This document shows positions 27,030 through 35,292 of a stretch of DNA of 61,948 bases, one piece after another. The notes below the pieces were generated by a model. That model was given only the letters and a program-made list of their open reading frames with translations. It was not told where the DNA came from and made no database searches. Position 1 is the stretch's first letter; each line of letters begins with the position of its first letter. The stretch is from Sideroxydans sp. (lineage in GTDB: Bacteria; Pseudomonadota; Gammaproteobacteria; Burkholderiales; Gallionellaceae): NCBI GenBank assembly GCA_028710605.1, contig JAQTTU010000014.1:1-61948 (forward strand), in the 5' to 3' direction. The translations under genes and the position numbers were made by a program.

Positions 27030-27218
27030 GTGAATCCCCTTTGTCGAACAAGTTGTGCGGCGTGCGTTGTTTCCCGTCGTCGCGGAATACGAATCTTGCG
27101 CCAGACTCCTATTTCCGGGGATTCCGCTGTATGCCTCGCGCCGTGCGTGCGGTGCGATGTGCGTGTGGCGGATTTGCAAGTGGGTTGAACTGTAGGGGAG
27201 CGGGGTTGGTGGTGTCAA
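27030..27218 (-). promoter_or_regulatory. Shared promoter-leader, copy A
   Basis: The -35 TTGACA (27213-27218) and -10 TACAGT (27189-27194) are 18 bp apart, then CCCACTTGCAAATC. The leader of about 155 nt includes AGGAGTCTGGCGCAAG. GAATCCCC of the RNA (plus-strand 27117-27124) can pair fully with GGGGATTC (27032-27039), which contains the Shine-Dalgarno of the TTG start. Copies B and C share the layout. Confidence 0.75.
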
Positions 27219-27306
27219 TTGCTGAATGGTTTGTTTCGGGCTGATAGACTTGGCGCTTCGCTGGAAGGCGGATAATTTCTATTGAAAACCATTAGTTAAT
27301 GGGTTG

Positions 27307-27366
27307 GTAGGTGCGAATTTATTCGCACATCACTCTTTATTCGTGCGAATAAATTCGCACCTACAA
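27307..27366. repeat. Family B repeat
   Basis: GTAGGTGCGAATTTATTCGCAC and GTGCGAATAAATTCGCACCTAC are separated by ATCACTCTTTATTC. It lies upstream of tpm. Confidence 0.88.
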
Positions 27367-27424
27367 GTGGGGGTCTATTGGGTTATCCGAGGCTAAGGAA
27401 TTTTCAAACAATGAAGGTGCGAAT

Positions 27425-28081
27425 ATGAAAAAAGAATTTTGGCTGGAGCGTTGGGAGCGGGCGGAGATCGGGTTTCATCAGGGCGAGATCAATCCTTATC
27501 TGCGGCGTTTCTGGCCGGAGTTGGATGTGGCGCGCGGCGGCGAGGTGTTTGTGCCGTTGTGCGGCAAGAGTCTGGATATGGTGTGGCTGCGCCAGCAGGG
27601 AAATTTTGTGCTGGGGGTGGAGTTGAGTCCGATTGCGGTGCGAGATTTTTTTCGCGAGCAGGGGAGGTTGGCGCAGCGTGTGAGCGGCGGGGGGTTCGAC
27701 AATTACATCGCGGATGGATTTTGTCTGGCTTGCGGCGATTTTTTCGATTTGCGCGAGGAGGATATGGCGCAGGTGAGCGCGGTTTACGACCGCGCTTCGC
27801 TGGTGGCGTTGCCGCCGGAGATGCGCGAAAGTTATGCGCGACATCTGGTAAACATCCTGCCGTCGGGGACGCGGATTTTGCTGGTCACGTTCGATTATCC
27901 GCAGGCGGAAATGCCGGGGCCGCCGTTCGCGGTGTCGGTGCAGGAGGTGCAAGCCCTTTACGGGCAGTACGCAGAGGTGCGTTTGCTGGCGCAGGAAGAT
28001 GTGCTGGCGCAGAACCCGCGCTTCGTGCAACGCGGGGTGACGCGGATGCAGGAGAATATTTTTCTGGTGACGTTGCGGTAG
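27425..28081 (+). CDS. tpm: Thiopurine S-methyltransferase
   Basis: This 218-residue class I SAM methyltransferase matches bacterial TPMT: FWLERWERAEIGFHQGEINPYL, then VFVPLCGKSLDMVWLRQQGNFVLGVELSPIAV (SAM loop), DFFDLREED and YDRASLVALPPEMRESYARHL. Bacterial TPMTs methylate thiol- and selenium/tellurium-type compounds. It stands alone between two family B repeats. GAAGGTGCGAAT precedes the ATG. Confidence 0.93.
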   Translation: MKKEFWLERWERAEIGFHQGEINPYLRRFWPELDVARGGEVFVPLCGKSLDMVWLRQQGNFVLGVELSPIAVRDFFREQGRLAQRVSGGGFDNYIADGFCLACGDFFDLREEDMAQVSAVYDRASLVALPPEMRESYARHLVNILPSGTRILLVTFDYPQAEMPGPPFAVSVQEVQALYGQYAEVRLLAQEDVLAQNPRFVQRGVTRMQENIFLVTLR

Positions 28082-28095
28082 CGAGGTATTGTATG

Positions 28096-28156
28096 TGTAG
28101 GTGCGAATTCATTCGCACGGGGTAAATGGTGAGTGCGAATAAATTCGCACCTACAA
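28096..28156. repeat. Family B repeat
   Basis: GTAGGTGCGAATTCATTCGCAC and GTGCGAATAAATTCGCACCTAC are separated by GGGGTAAATGGTGA. With the copy at 27307 it brackets tpm. Confidence 0.88.
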
Positions 28157-28195
28157 ACACCTCAAATGCGGCTTTACGGAAAAAGCCGATAGTGT

Positions 28196-28771
28196 TCATA
28201 TCACCGTCAACCCCAGCGAGCACCAGTCCTGCATGCCGCCTCGATACCATTTCAATTTTTCGGCGGGGTAGCCGAGGGATAGCAGGGTGCGGATGTAGTT
28301 GGGCGTTTGTCCGCACCACGGGCCGTTGCAGAAGATGGCGAGGGTGCGCGCTTCGCTGAAGTCGTAATCCCCGCCGATTTCTTTCGCGCCGAATATTTCC
28401 GCCAGTGTTTTTTTCACGCCGGGCAGGTCGGTGGCTTCGCCTGCCATGTTCTGCGCGTAGGGAATGTTGATTGCGCCGGGGATGGTGTATTTCTCGTACC
28501 AGTCTGCTGTGCGCGAATCGACGACCATGAGTTGGCTGTCGCCGTGGCGGATGCGCCGGAGAAAATCCAGCACTTCCAGTTCGCCCAGCGTTTCCACGCC
28601 CGCCGCCAGTTGCATGGGCTGGATGCAATACGGCGGACATTTGCGCGCGGTGGCGGCGTAATCGGCGCGTATCGTGGCGGACGGGTTTTGCTCGCGCTGT
28701 ATCGTGACGAGTTTGCCTCGATGCAGCGCTTCTACGGCAGGGATGGTTGCGGTGATGTTGTAGTCGGTCAT
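28196..28771 (-). CDS. Rhodanese-domain protein
   Basis: This 191-residue protein has a rhodanese domain in its second half: LMVVDSRTADWYEKYTIPGAINIPY and the active-site loop IFCNGPWCGQTP (Cys as sulfur acceptor), then YRGGMQDW. The first 70 residues are of unknown role. Start 28771 overlaps the stop of the hydrolase gene by ATGA, so the two are translated together. It could transfer sulfur or act as a regulatory domain for its partner. Confidence 0.85.
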   Translation of the reverse strand: MTDYNITATIPAVEALHRGKLVTIQREQNPSATIRADYAATARKCPPYCIQPMQLAAGVETLGELEVLDFLRRIRHGDSQLMVVDSRTADWYEKYTIPGAINIPYAQNMAGEATDLPGVKKTLAEIFGAKEIGGDYDFSEARTLAIFCNGPWCGQTPNYIRTLLSLGYPAEKLKWYRGGMQDWCSLGLTVI

Positions 28772-30372
28772 GGTAGCAGCGAGTTTAGCACTTGCTTGGT
28801 TTGCGCCTGATCGAAGAAGTTGAGATGCATCACCACGGACTGCGGATTTTTTTCGTCTCCGTAGCTGTAGGCGGGTTTCATTATCGACTGGTAAGCGGGC
28901 AGGTAGCCGGGGTTGGGGCTGGCTCCGTCGTAGGGTACGACCAAGTCGTTGGCCGCGCCGTCGAACACGCCGTTGTCCCACAAATATTCTTGCAGCAGTT
29001 TGGCGGGCAGGGCGTGGAAGTCGTAATGCGCGCGGATATAGTCGTATTCGGCGGCTGCGGTTTTTCCGAATTTGTTCAGCTCGGTGATTTCGGTGCCGAC
29101 CGGGTTCATTGATTCCACGCCCGGCATTTGTTGGGCGATGGTCGCCAGCAATTTGATGATGGTCAAAATCGCTTTGACGAAAGCCGAGGACGATCCGCCG
29201 AAGAACCAGACGAGCATGTTGAGGCGGCGGAACAGGCGGTCGGTGTTTTGCGCTTCGGCCAGTTGCGATCCCAGGCAGGCGCCCGCCACGAACACCACTT
29301 TGTTGATGGTGACTCCCTGCTTGGCCAGCGTCTGGATATTGGCCGGGTTCTCGACGAAGTTGCGGATCACGCCGCCGCCGCGACTGTGGCAGACAATATC
29401 CAGCGTGACGTTATGCAGCGCGCCCAATTTTTCCATCAGCAGATTGTTGGCGTTGAGCGCGGTGGTTTTGGACAGGGTGTAGTGATCCCACGCCAGCACA
29501 TTGTTGTTGTAGCGGGCAAGCAGCGGGGGGAAGAACGCGGGGTCGCCGAGCAGCCCTTCAAACGCGCCCACGGTGGAGCTGAAAATGCCGTGGCAGAACA
29601 GCAGCGCCTTGCCGTTGATCGCTTGCAGTTCGGCGCTGGTGGCCGCACGCGGCACGCCGCTTTGCGGAATGATTTGCAGCACTTCCTGGCCGTCGGTGTT
29701 TTTCTTCAGATAAACGTCGGCCTTTCTGGCGAGCCACTCCACCAGCCCCGTCAGTTCCAGACGATATGCCGGATGAAAGACGGGCGCGCGGCTTGTGCCG
29801 ACGAGGTTGTGTTGCATGCGCATGCGCTGCGTGCGTTGCATCACTTCTTCGTCTTCGATGACGAAGATGCCGAAGGTCAATTGCGTTTCGTTTTCCCATT
29901 GCCCGGCCTGGCTCAGAAAATCGGCGCGGCCGGTAAACGGACTGGCTTCGCGCTTGACGGATACCAGCGGGATGTCGAAATAGATGGCGGTGTCGTTGGT
30001 TTCCTGCTGGCGGAAAAAGGAAGACGGCTGGTGACCCGGCAGCACCCAATCCACCAGTGCGCCGCGCTCGTTATCCAGAATCAGCACCACATAGCTTCTT
30101 TCGTCCGCCGCTTCCGGTAGCGTCAATTCCAGATGCAATTGCGGCGCTGCATTCGACAGCAACCCCGGCCTGGTGCGCACCGTGTCAACGTTGTGCAGCG
30201 TGTTGTTCAGCAGCTTGAAATTTTCGCCGATAAGGTCATCCCAGATTTCTCCCATCATTTCCGCCCGGGTGGTTTCGCCGATAAAGTCGGAAGTGCCGGA
30301 GGCATATTTCACCTGGTATCCGCCACGTGATTCGATGCTGGCAATGTCGTTTTCAAGGTTGCTGAATCTCAT
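28768..30372 (-). CDS. Alpha/beta hydrolase (lipase-like), 534 residues
   Basis: The C-terminal half is an alpha/beta hydrolase: the oxyanion segment ALLFCHGIFSSTVGAF (about 262) and the nucleophile elbow DIVCHSRGGGVIRNF (Ser near 330) with CHSRGG in place of the commonest GHSMGG. Asp and His of the triad cannot be placed with certainty. The first 200 residues resemble no domain I know and may be a binding module. No signal peptide is seen. It precedes and is coupled to the rhodanese gene. Confidence 0.7.
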   Translation of the reverse strand: MRFSNLENDIASIESRGGYQVKYASGTSDFIGETTRAEMMGEIWDDLIGENFKLLNNTLHNVDTVRTRPGLLSNAAPQLHLELTLPEAADERSYVVLILDNERGALVDWVLPGHQPSSFFRQQETNDTAIYFDIPLVSVKREASPFTGRADFLSQAGQWENETQLTFGIFVIEDEEVMQRTQRMRMQHNLVGTSRAPVFHPAYRLELTGLVEWLARKADVYLKKNTDGQEVLQIIPQSGVPRAATSAELQAINGKALLFCHGIFSSTVGAFEGLLGDPAFFPPLLARYNNNVLAWDHYTLSKTTALNANNLLMEKLGALHNVTLDIVCHSRGGGVIRNFVENPANIQTLAKQGVTINKVVFVAGACLGSQLAEAQNTDRLFRRLNMLVWFFGGSSSAFVKAILTIIKLLATIAQQMPGVESMNPVGTEITELNKFGKTAAAEYDYIRAHYDFHALPAKLLQEYLWDNGVFDGAANDLVVPYDGASPNPGYLPAYQSIMKPAYSYGDEKNPQSVVMHLNFFDQAQTKQVLNSLLP

Positions 30373-30441
30373 GATTTATTCTCCGTGGTTGAGTTAATTT
30401 GTATCGGGTCTTTCATGTTTTGCAAAATCATTTTGATTTGC

Positions 30442-30487
30442 CGCAGGCCGGGCTTTAGCCCGACATGCCGGGTTACCTCCGACCTGC
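30442..30487. repeat. Family D repeat, diverged
   Basis: GCAGGCCGGGCTTTAGCCCGAC and GCCGGGTTACCTCCGACCTGC. It separates the hydrolase gene from the phospholipase-C-like gene. Confidence 0.75.
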
Positions 30488-30523
30488 GTGACAGCGTTGA
30501 TCCGCCCCATCTGATGCCGCGCG

Positions 30524-31258
30524 TTACACAAAGCAGCCGCCGTCCGAATGCGCCGCATCGGCGCTCAAAGCGAGCAGCGGCGCGCAGTCGTACTCCGCGT
30601 TGTCCAGCAGGCTTTCCACGCACAAACTGCATTCGCCCATCAGTGCGGCTTTATGTTTTTTTGATACGTCGTCGCAGGCTTTGTGCTTGGCGGAATCCTG
30701 CGCTTCGTAGCAATAAAATTTGACCAGTTCGTTATCGTCGTTGCGCTCGCAATGGCTGGCGGTATAGGAATCCTGTATCAGGTGCAGCATCATGCCGATG
30801 CTGCGGTAACGGATTTTGGAAATTTCTCTGGTGTCGTTGATGTCCTCAAATGCGATGCTGCCATCGGCAAACAGCGCCCGCATTTTTTTATGGTTCAACT
30901 CGATTTTGCTCGCCCTGCCGATCGGCACTTTGCCGGTAGCCAGTTCATTCAAATAGCCGAACCACGCCGCCAGTTCATCGCGCGTGCTGCTGGCGGGTTC
31001 GCCGCATCCTTTGGACATGGCGTGCAGGGAAGCCAAGCGTCCGTGGTGCGACTGAAAAAGCGCGGGATCATCGTTGTGGATGAAAATTTCCATGGCGCGG
31101 ATCGCGTTGGGTTGTTTGATGAATATCTGGCTGCCGCCGGACAGCTCGCACAAATCGTTGGCGGTGACCCCGAGGCTGATTTGCTCGCGCGCCCTGCCGC
31201 TGATCTTCAGCGCGTCGAGACAGATCAGCGAATATTGGACGTGGTTGTTTAGCAGCAT
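30524..31258 (-). CDS. Possible zinc-dependent phospholipase C-like protein
   Basis: This 244-residue protein has His- and Asp-rich segments (IFIHNDDPALFQSHHGRL, SIGMMLHLIQDSYTASHCER) that recall the metal-binding helices of the zinc phospholipase C/S1-P1 nuclease fold (HxxxD...SH). The C-terminus is Cys-rich. The assignment is tentative. GGGAGAACGCC precedes ATG 31258. The promoter-leader at 31432 lies upstream on the same strand. Between them a 60-codon frame (31249-31431) starts at the leader's ribosome site; it reads through a repeat fragment and is probably not a real protein. Confidence 0.55.
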   Translation of the reverse strand: MLLNNHVQYSLICLDALKISGRAREQISLGVTANDLCELSGGSQIFIKQPNAIRAMEIFIHNDDPALFQSHHGRLASLHAMSKGCGEPASSTRDELAAWFGYLNELATGKVPIGRASKIELNHKKMRALFADGSIAFEDINDTREISKIRYRSIGMMLHLIQDSYTASHCERNDDNELVKFYCYEAQDSAKHKACDDVSKKHKAALMGECSLCVESLLDNAEYDCAPLLALSADAAHSDGGCFV

Positions 31259-31328
31259 GGCGTTCTCCCGGAAACGGTCATCAAACGAAACAAGGAAATG
31301 GCTGAACCAACAGCGGCTGCCCGCACAA

Positions 31329-31358
31329 CCGCGTCAATAGGCGATCTGCGGGGCATGG
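31329..31358. repeat. Family A fragment
   Basis: CCGCGTCAATAGGCGATCTGCGGGGCATGG is the left arm only. It lies between promoter-leader copy B and the phospholipase-C-like gene. Confidence 0.75.
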
Positions 31359-31431
31359 CGCGCTTTGGTTCGGGGGGAAGGGCGCTACGGTTGCGGTCGG
31401 TGCCGAGCGTGTGCGGCGCAGTGAGATTCAT

Positions 31432-31619
31432 TGGAATTCCCCTTTGAGCAGGTTGTGTTGCCGGCGCGGTTTCCCTTGTGCTGCGGGAAAATTTCTTGCG
31501 CCAGCTCCTGTTTCTGGGGACTCTTTCGTAGCGCTACGCACCGTACATAGCGGGGCGTATGTCTGTCGAAAGATTTGCAAGTGGGACGAACTTTAGGGGA
31601 GTTATTCGGGTGGTGTCAA
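31432..31619 (-). promoter_or_regulatory. Shared promoter-leader, copy B
   Basis: The -35 is TTGACA (31614-31619), the -10 TAAAGT (31590-31595), spacing 18 bp, then TCGTCCCACTTGCAAATC. The leader contains AGGAGCTGGCGCAAG and ends AAAGGGGAATTCC before an ATG at 31431. AGTCCCC of the RNA can pair with GGGGA at the ribosome site, less fully than in copies A and C. It is divergent from the OB-fold gene at 31689. Confidence 0.72.
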
Positions 31620-31688
31620 TAATTTTTCAGCCGCTCCCTGTTACACTTTGCACTTCAAAAATATTTATTAAACGGGAGCATCCAAACC

Positions 31689-32384
31689 ATGAAAGCCTTG
31701 TTAGCGATCTGCTTGATTGTTGTATCCACCTTTGTTGGCGCAGCCCAAAATCCTGCGCCAGCCGAACACGCGTCCGCCGTCGTGGTTACCGGCAAAGTGC
31801 TGGAGGTGAAGAACGCCGCCAGTTACACCTATCTCCGCCTCAAAACCAAAGACGGCGAGGTGTGGGCGGCGGTGATGCAGGCGCAGGTCAAGAAGGGCGC
31901 GACGGTCACGCTGGAAAACGTGATGGTGATGGATAACTTTGAAAGCAAAGCGCTGAAGAAAACGTTCAAGACCATCCTGTTCGGCTCTTTGGGCGGCGCG
32001 GCGGCAAGTACCGCCGTCGGTCACGCCATGGCTAAATATTCTCCCGAAAAAATGGAAGTCATCAAAGTGCCCAAGGCTGTCGGCGACAACGCCTACACCG
32101 TGGCGGAAATTTTCGGTAAAAGTGCCAGCCTGAAAGACAAGACGATTCTGCTTCGCGCCAAGGTGGTGAAATACAACCCCGGCATCATGGGCAAGAACTG
32201 GATTCACCTGCGCGACGGCACGGGCTCCGATGCCGACAACAGCAACGACATCATCGCCACCTCGCTGAACGAAACCAAGCCCGGCGATGTCGTGACCATC
32301 AAAGGCATGGTGCGCACCGACAAGGATTTCGGCGCGGGCTACGCATACAAAGTGATTATCGAAGAAGCGGTGTTGCAGAAATAG
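31689..32384 (+). CDS. Exported OB-fold-like (NrfJ-type) protein
   Basis: This 231-residue protein has a signal peptide (LLAICLIVVSTFVGAAQ) and two similar beta-rich segments: GKVLEVKNAASYTYLRLKTKDGEVWAAV and AKVVKYNPGIMGKNWIHLRDGTG, with VTIKGMVRTDKDFGAGY. These resemble the small OB-fold proteins annotated NrfJ-like in iron- and metal-reducing bacteria. A Gly/Ala helix (FGSLGGAAASTAVGHAMA) lies between them. Function unknown. AACGGGAGCATCC lies before the ATG. Confidence 0.65.
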   Translation: MKALLAICLIVVSTFVGAAQNPAPAEHASAVVVTGKVLEVKNAASYTYLRLKTKDGEVWAAVMQAQVKKGATVTLENVMVMDNFESKALKKTFKTILFGSLGGAAASTAVGHAMAKYSPEKMEVIKVPKAVGDNAYTVAEIFGKSASLKDKTILLRAKVVKYNPGIMGKNWIHLRDGTGSDADNSNDIIATSLNETKPGDVVTIKGMVRTDKDFGAGYAYKVIIEEAVLQK

Positions 32385-32476
32385 TCGGGCTCCATGCACC
32401 TTTCTCCCGCAAGCGGGAGAGGCCGCAGCCGGTCGGTGATCGCCCGAATTGAATCCCATGAACCGCGCTGATTTTC

Positions 32477-32543
32477 GTAGGTCGGGATTTATCCCGACGG
32501 TGTTCACGGTTTGAAAAAATCGTCGGGATAAATCCCGACCTAC
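32477..32543. repeat. Family D repeat, long-loop version
   Basis: GTAGGTCGGGATTTATCCCGAC and GTCGGGATAAATCCCGACCTAC are perfect partners around GGTGTTCACGGTTTGAAAAAATC. It sits between convergent genes, followed by a small GAGACTTTTCAGTCTC hairpin at 32551. Confidence 0.88.
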
Positions 32544-32576
32544 AAAAGCGTGAGACTTTTCAGTCTCAGAGAATCA

Positions 32577-33374
32577 TTACCAGAATCCCCCCGATTTCGG
32601 TTTCTTGGCCTCGCCCGATTTATACATTTCCTCCAGTTTCGCTTTGGCACCTTCGTGGTTTTGATCGGCGGCTTTTTTGTACCACTCCGCCGCCTGGGCG
32701 ACATCCTGCTTCACGCCCACGCCTTTGCGGTACATGCCCGCCACATTGAATTGCGCGCTTGCGTCGCCCTTCATCGCGGCTTTCATGAACCACTCGAAGG
32801 CGACCGGATAATCTTCCGCGAAGGCGGCACCGTCGCTGTACATGACACCCAGCGCGATATACGCGGCGGTATATTCTTTCTCAGCTGCTTTGGTGTACCA
32901 CGCCAAAGCCTGCGCATCATCCTGCGGCAAGACCACGCCTTTGGAGTAACCGAGCCCCAAGTTATACATGGCCCAAGCATCGCCTTCCTCCGCCAAGAGG
33001 CGGTAAATGTCGGTTTTTTGACGGCAGGAAGTTTTCATGAACAAATTCAGAACATCGGAAAATCCCGCATCGACCTTGCCCGCAACGTATTTGAAGTCCG
33101 CGCGCCATTCTCCCGTTTTGTATTTGTCCAGCAGAACTAGCGCCGAATACTGGTCTTTGCACATCAGCTCAAACTCGCCGCGCTGTTCCGATTTCGCTGC
33201 CTGTTGCACCAAGCCATCCACCGTTTCCAGCGCATTTTTGGCGCATACCGACTCTTCGTAGTTGGCTTTAAACGTATCCACCGCCGCAGCGGGATCGCAG
33301 GAAGAAGCCTGCGCGCTCAAAGCGAGCAGCGACAGAGTGAAGGCGAGAGCCGGGTGGAAAATATTGCGTGACAT
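32577..33374 (-). CDS. Exported Sel1-repeat protein
   Basis: This 265-residue protein has a signal peptide (FTLSLLALSAQA) and three to four Sel1-like repeats from about residue 125: AMYNLGLGYSKGVVLPQDDAQALAWYTKAAE, AYIALGVMYSDGAAFAEDYPVAFEWFMKAA and AQFNVAGMYRKGVGVKQDVAQAAEWYKKAA. Sel1 repeats are protein-protein scaffolds. Partners are unknown. No operon neighbours on this strand are close. Confidence 0.9.
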   Translation of the reverse strand: MSRNIFHPALAFTLSLLALSAQASSCDPAAAVDTFKANYEESVCAKNALETVDGLVQQAAKSEQRGEFELMCKDQYSALVLLDKYKTGEWRADFKYVAGKVDAGFSDVLNLFMKTSCRQKTDIYRLLAEEGDAWAMYNLGLGYSKGVVLPQDDAQALAWYTKAAEKEYTAAYIALGVMYSDGAAFAEDYPVAFEWFMKAAMKGDASAQFNVAGMYRKGVGVKQDVAQAAEWYKKAADQNHEGAKAKLEEMYKSGEAKKPKSGGFW

Positions 33375-33454
33375 TGCGTGGCCTCTTGGAACGTGATTGC
33401 AGAGGTTTCATTATGGGCAGGTCACGGCGATTCGACAAGCGCAAAACAGGCAAT

Positions 33455-33530
33455 ATCATGGAGATGCCCGTCAATCGGCGATCTGCGAGGTATGGGTCGG
33501 AGATCGCCGTGTTTACTGCCTTTGGGGGCA
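33455..33530. repeat. Family A palindromic repeat
   Basis: CATGGAGATGCCCGTCAATCGGCGATCTGC and GGAGATCGCCGTGTTTACTGCC, with an extra left half. It abuts the stop of the gene at 33536. Confidence 0.82.
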
Positions 33531-33535
33531 ATTCA

Positions 33536-34384
33536 TTATTTTTTTAGCCACGATATTGCTTTTGAGACATTAAAGCTGATGCCGTACATCGTGCTTGGTG
33601 TTGTGCCCAGCGATGCCAGCCCTGTGTTTTCGTTATCCCGTGTCCATACGCGGGCAATAAACACATCGGCAAAATCGAAGCTGTAACCGATCCCCAGCCC
33701 CATTGATTCGTTGGGCGTGTTGGATGCTTTGAACAGAAACTTTGCGCTCAGGTTGTGCCAGTCGCGGCAGTCGTAGTTGGTATAAACATCGCCCAGCTTG
33801 TAATTCAAACCGAGATAAAACGATACCGGTTTGTCTTTTTCGACAAGGCTGGAAGTTTGCGGGTTGTAGCTGAGCTGTTTCGCGTTGGTCACAGGCATGT
33901 CGGCGGACAGCGACCAGTGTTCCTCCGGGCCGGCAATGAATGAGCGGTTGATCGGCGGCTTACTATCAATCTGGATGGCGATGGTCGAGCGTTCAAATGC
34001 GGTGGTGTATTCAATGCAAATATGTTTTGGTTTTTCGGCGAAGGTTTCCAACATCTTCACTTGAGATTTGAGGTAAGCGGCGATTTGTGCCACGTCGTCT
34101 TCGATGTGTGATTTGCGTCGGGTTTCTTCGATGGAAATAGTTAACTTGTCGGCATCGGTTTGTGTGTAGTCTCCGATATAGAAAATGTATTTTTTGCCAG
34201 CGCCCGATAAGGGCAGACGGTCGCCGTTGAGTATCGGGTGCTCGGCGTTTGTTGCCAAAACGATCAAACTTTCGCTGTCACACTCAAAGCGTTTAATACT
34301 GCTACTTTCGGTCTTGATACTTTCTGCAAATACGCCGGATGAGAAGAGTGCGAAAACCGCGAATGCCAGCCAATGATTTTTCAT
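33536..34384 (-). CDS. Exported protein of unknown function
   Basis: This 282-residue protein begins with a signal peptide (WLAFAVFALFSSGVFAES). The C-terminal third alternates hydrophobic residues (FYLGLNYKLGDVYTNYD, MGLGIGYSFDFADVFIARVW, STMYGISFNVS) in the way of outer-membrane beta strands, so a small barrel or porin-like end is possible. No family is recognised. Start 34384 is chosen for the signal and for AAAGGCGGAATC upstream. Confidence 0.65.
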   Translation of the reverse strand: MKNHWLAFAVFALFSSGVFAESIKTESSSIKRFECDSESLIVLATNAEHPILNGDRLPLSGAGKKYIFYIGDYTQTDADKLTISIEETRRKSHIEDDVAQIAAYLKSQVKMLETFAEKPKHICIEYTTAFERSTIAIQIDSKPPINRSFIAGPEEHWSLSADMPVTNAKQLSYNPQTSSLVEKDKPVSFYLGLNYKLGDVYTNYDCRDWHNLSAKFLFKASNTPNESMGLGIGYSFDFADVFIARVWTRDNENTGLASLGTTPSTMYGISFNVSKAISWLKK

Positions 34385-34441
34385 TTTGATTCCGCCTTTG
34401 GAGGATTGCGATAGTTCCAAAATTCATTAGTCCCCAATGCC

Positions 34442-34577
34442 TCGTAGGAGCCAGCTTGCTGGCGAATGCCATTCGCGGCACTGCCCTCTATCCAACTTTC
34501 CCCCAGAGGGGGAAAGGGCGATTGCCTCCTCTCCCTCCGGGAGAGGATTGAGGTGAGGGGGGCTGCCGCTCCTACAA
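34442..34577. repeat. Nested repeats: family F interrupted by family E
   Basis: The outer arms CGTAGGAGCCAGCTTGCTGGCGAATGCC and GCTGCCGCTCCTACAAG belong to family F (compare 41145). Between them lies a family E unit with CTTTCCCCCAGAGGGGGAAAG and CCTCTCCCTCCGGGAGAGG. One repeat has apparently entered another. Confidence 0.75.
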
Positions 34578-34632
34578 GGGATGACGCAGATAATGAACTG
34601 TGCAAGTTCATTTGCCGTAATGCGCGCTCATG

Positions 34633-35193
34633 TCAGGCGGGTGTATCTCCCGTTTGCTCTTTCGGTTTTGCCTTGGCTTTGGCCGCTTCATCTTTGAGTT
34701 TGGCTACTTGCGCTGATCTTTCTGCTTCGGGCGGGCGGATGCCGAGTTTTCTGAATATTTGCAGCACACCGGCGCTGCCGCCCGCGATCAGCAGTGCGGT
34801 GAGGAATTTGCCGCCAGCCGCGAGCGAGTGGGTGGTGCTGCCGTCGATGTGTTGCGCGTTCAGCACATCGCGGATGATGTCCATGTCGTAGTTCTGGAAG
34901 ACGATGAATGCGGTGATTACGGTGATGGGCGTTTTCAGTCCTTTGCCATCGAACCGTTTCATGAAAATGCTCCAGTTGAACACCGGATGCAGCGCCACTT
35001 CAAAAATGATGGAGATGGCGAGATAGGTGAACAGGATGTCGTACAGCGTCTGGTTGGTCTGGCCGGTGTCGCCGCTTGCAGCCATCGTTGTGGCGGCCAC
35101 AACGCCGCTGGCGGGCGCGGCTTGCGCTTGAGTGAGCAGAGTAAGGGTGAAGAATGGAACGACCAGTATTGCCATCAGTAATAACTTTTTCAT
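34633..35193 (-). CDS. Small membrane protein of unknown function
   Basis: This 186-residue protein has a signal or first helix (LLLMAILVVPFFTLTLLTQAQA) and three hydrophobic stretches (LYDILFTYLAISIIFEVAL, TPITVITAFIVF, FLTALLIAGGSAGVLQIF), then a Lys/Ala-rich tail (LKDEAAKAKAKPKEQ). No family is recognised. AGAGAGGTCAAC precedes the ATG. Confidence 0.6.
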   Translation of the reverse strand: MKKLLLMAILVVPFFTLTLLTQAQAAPASGVVAATTMAASGDTGQTNQTLYDILFTYLAISIIFEVALHPVFNWSIFMKRFDGKGLKTPITVITAFIVFQNYDMDIIRDVLNAQHIDGSTTHSLAAGGKFLTALLIAGGSAGVLQIFRKLGIRPPEAERSAQVAKLKDEAAKAKAKPKEQTGDTPA

Positions 35194-35263
35194 GTTGACC
35201 TCTCTTGGTTGAATGAATCAATTTTCGGATGATTGCTTTTTGTGCTTTTGTACTGCGTTGAGT

Positions 35264-35288
35264 GTTGTCGGGCTGAAGCCCGACCTAC
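35264..35288. repeat. Half copy of family D repeat
   Basis: GTCGGGCTGAAGCCCGACCTAC, next to the stop of the SGNH hydrolase gene. Confidence 0.75.
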
Positions 35289-35292
35289 GTTT

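Noticed and set aside
31249-31431. 60-codon frame after promoter-leader copy B
   Set aside because: It reads through a family A fragment, is low in recognisable protein character and ends at the next gene start; a leader peptide is possible but not supported.
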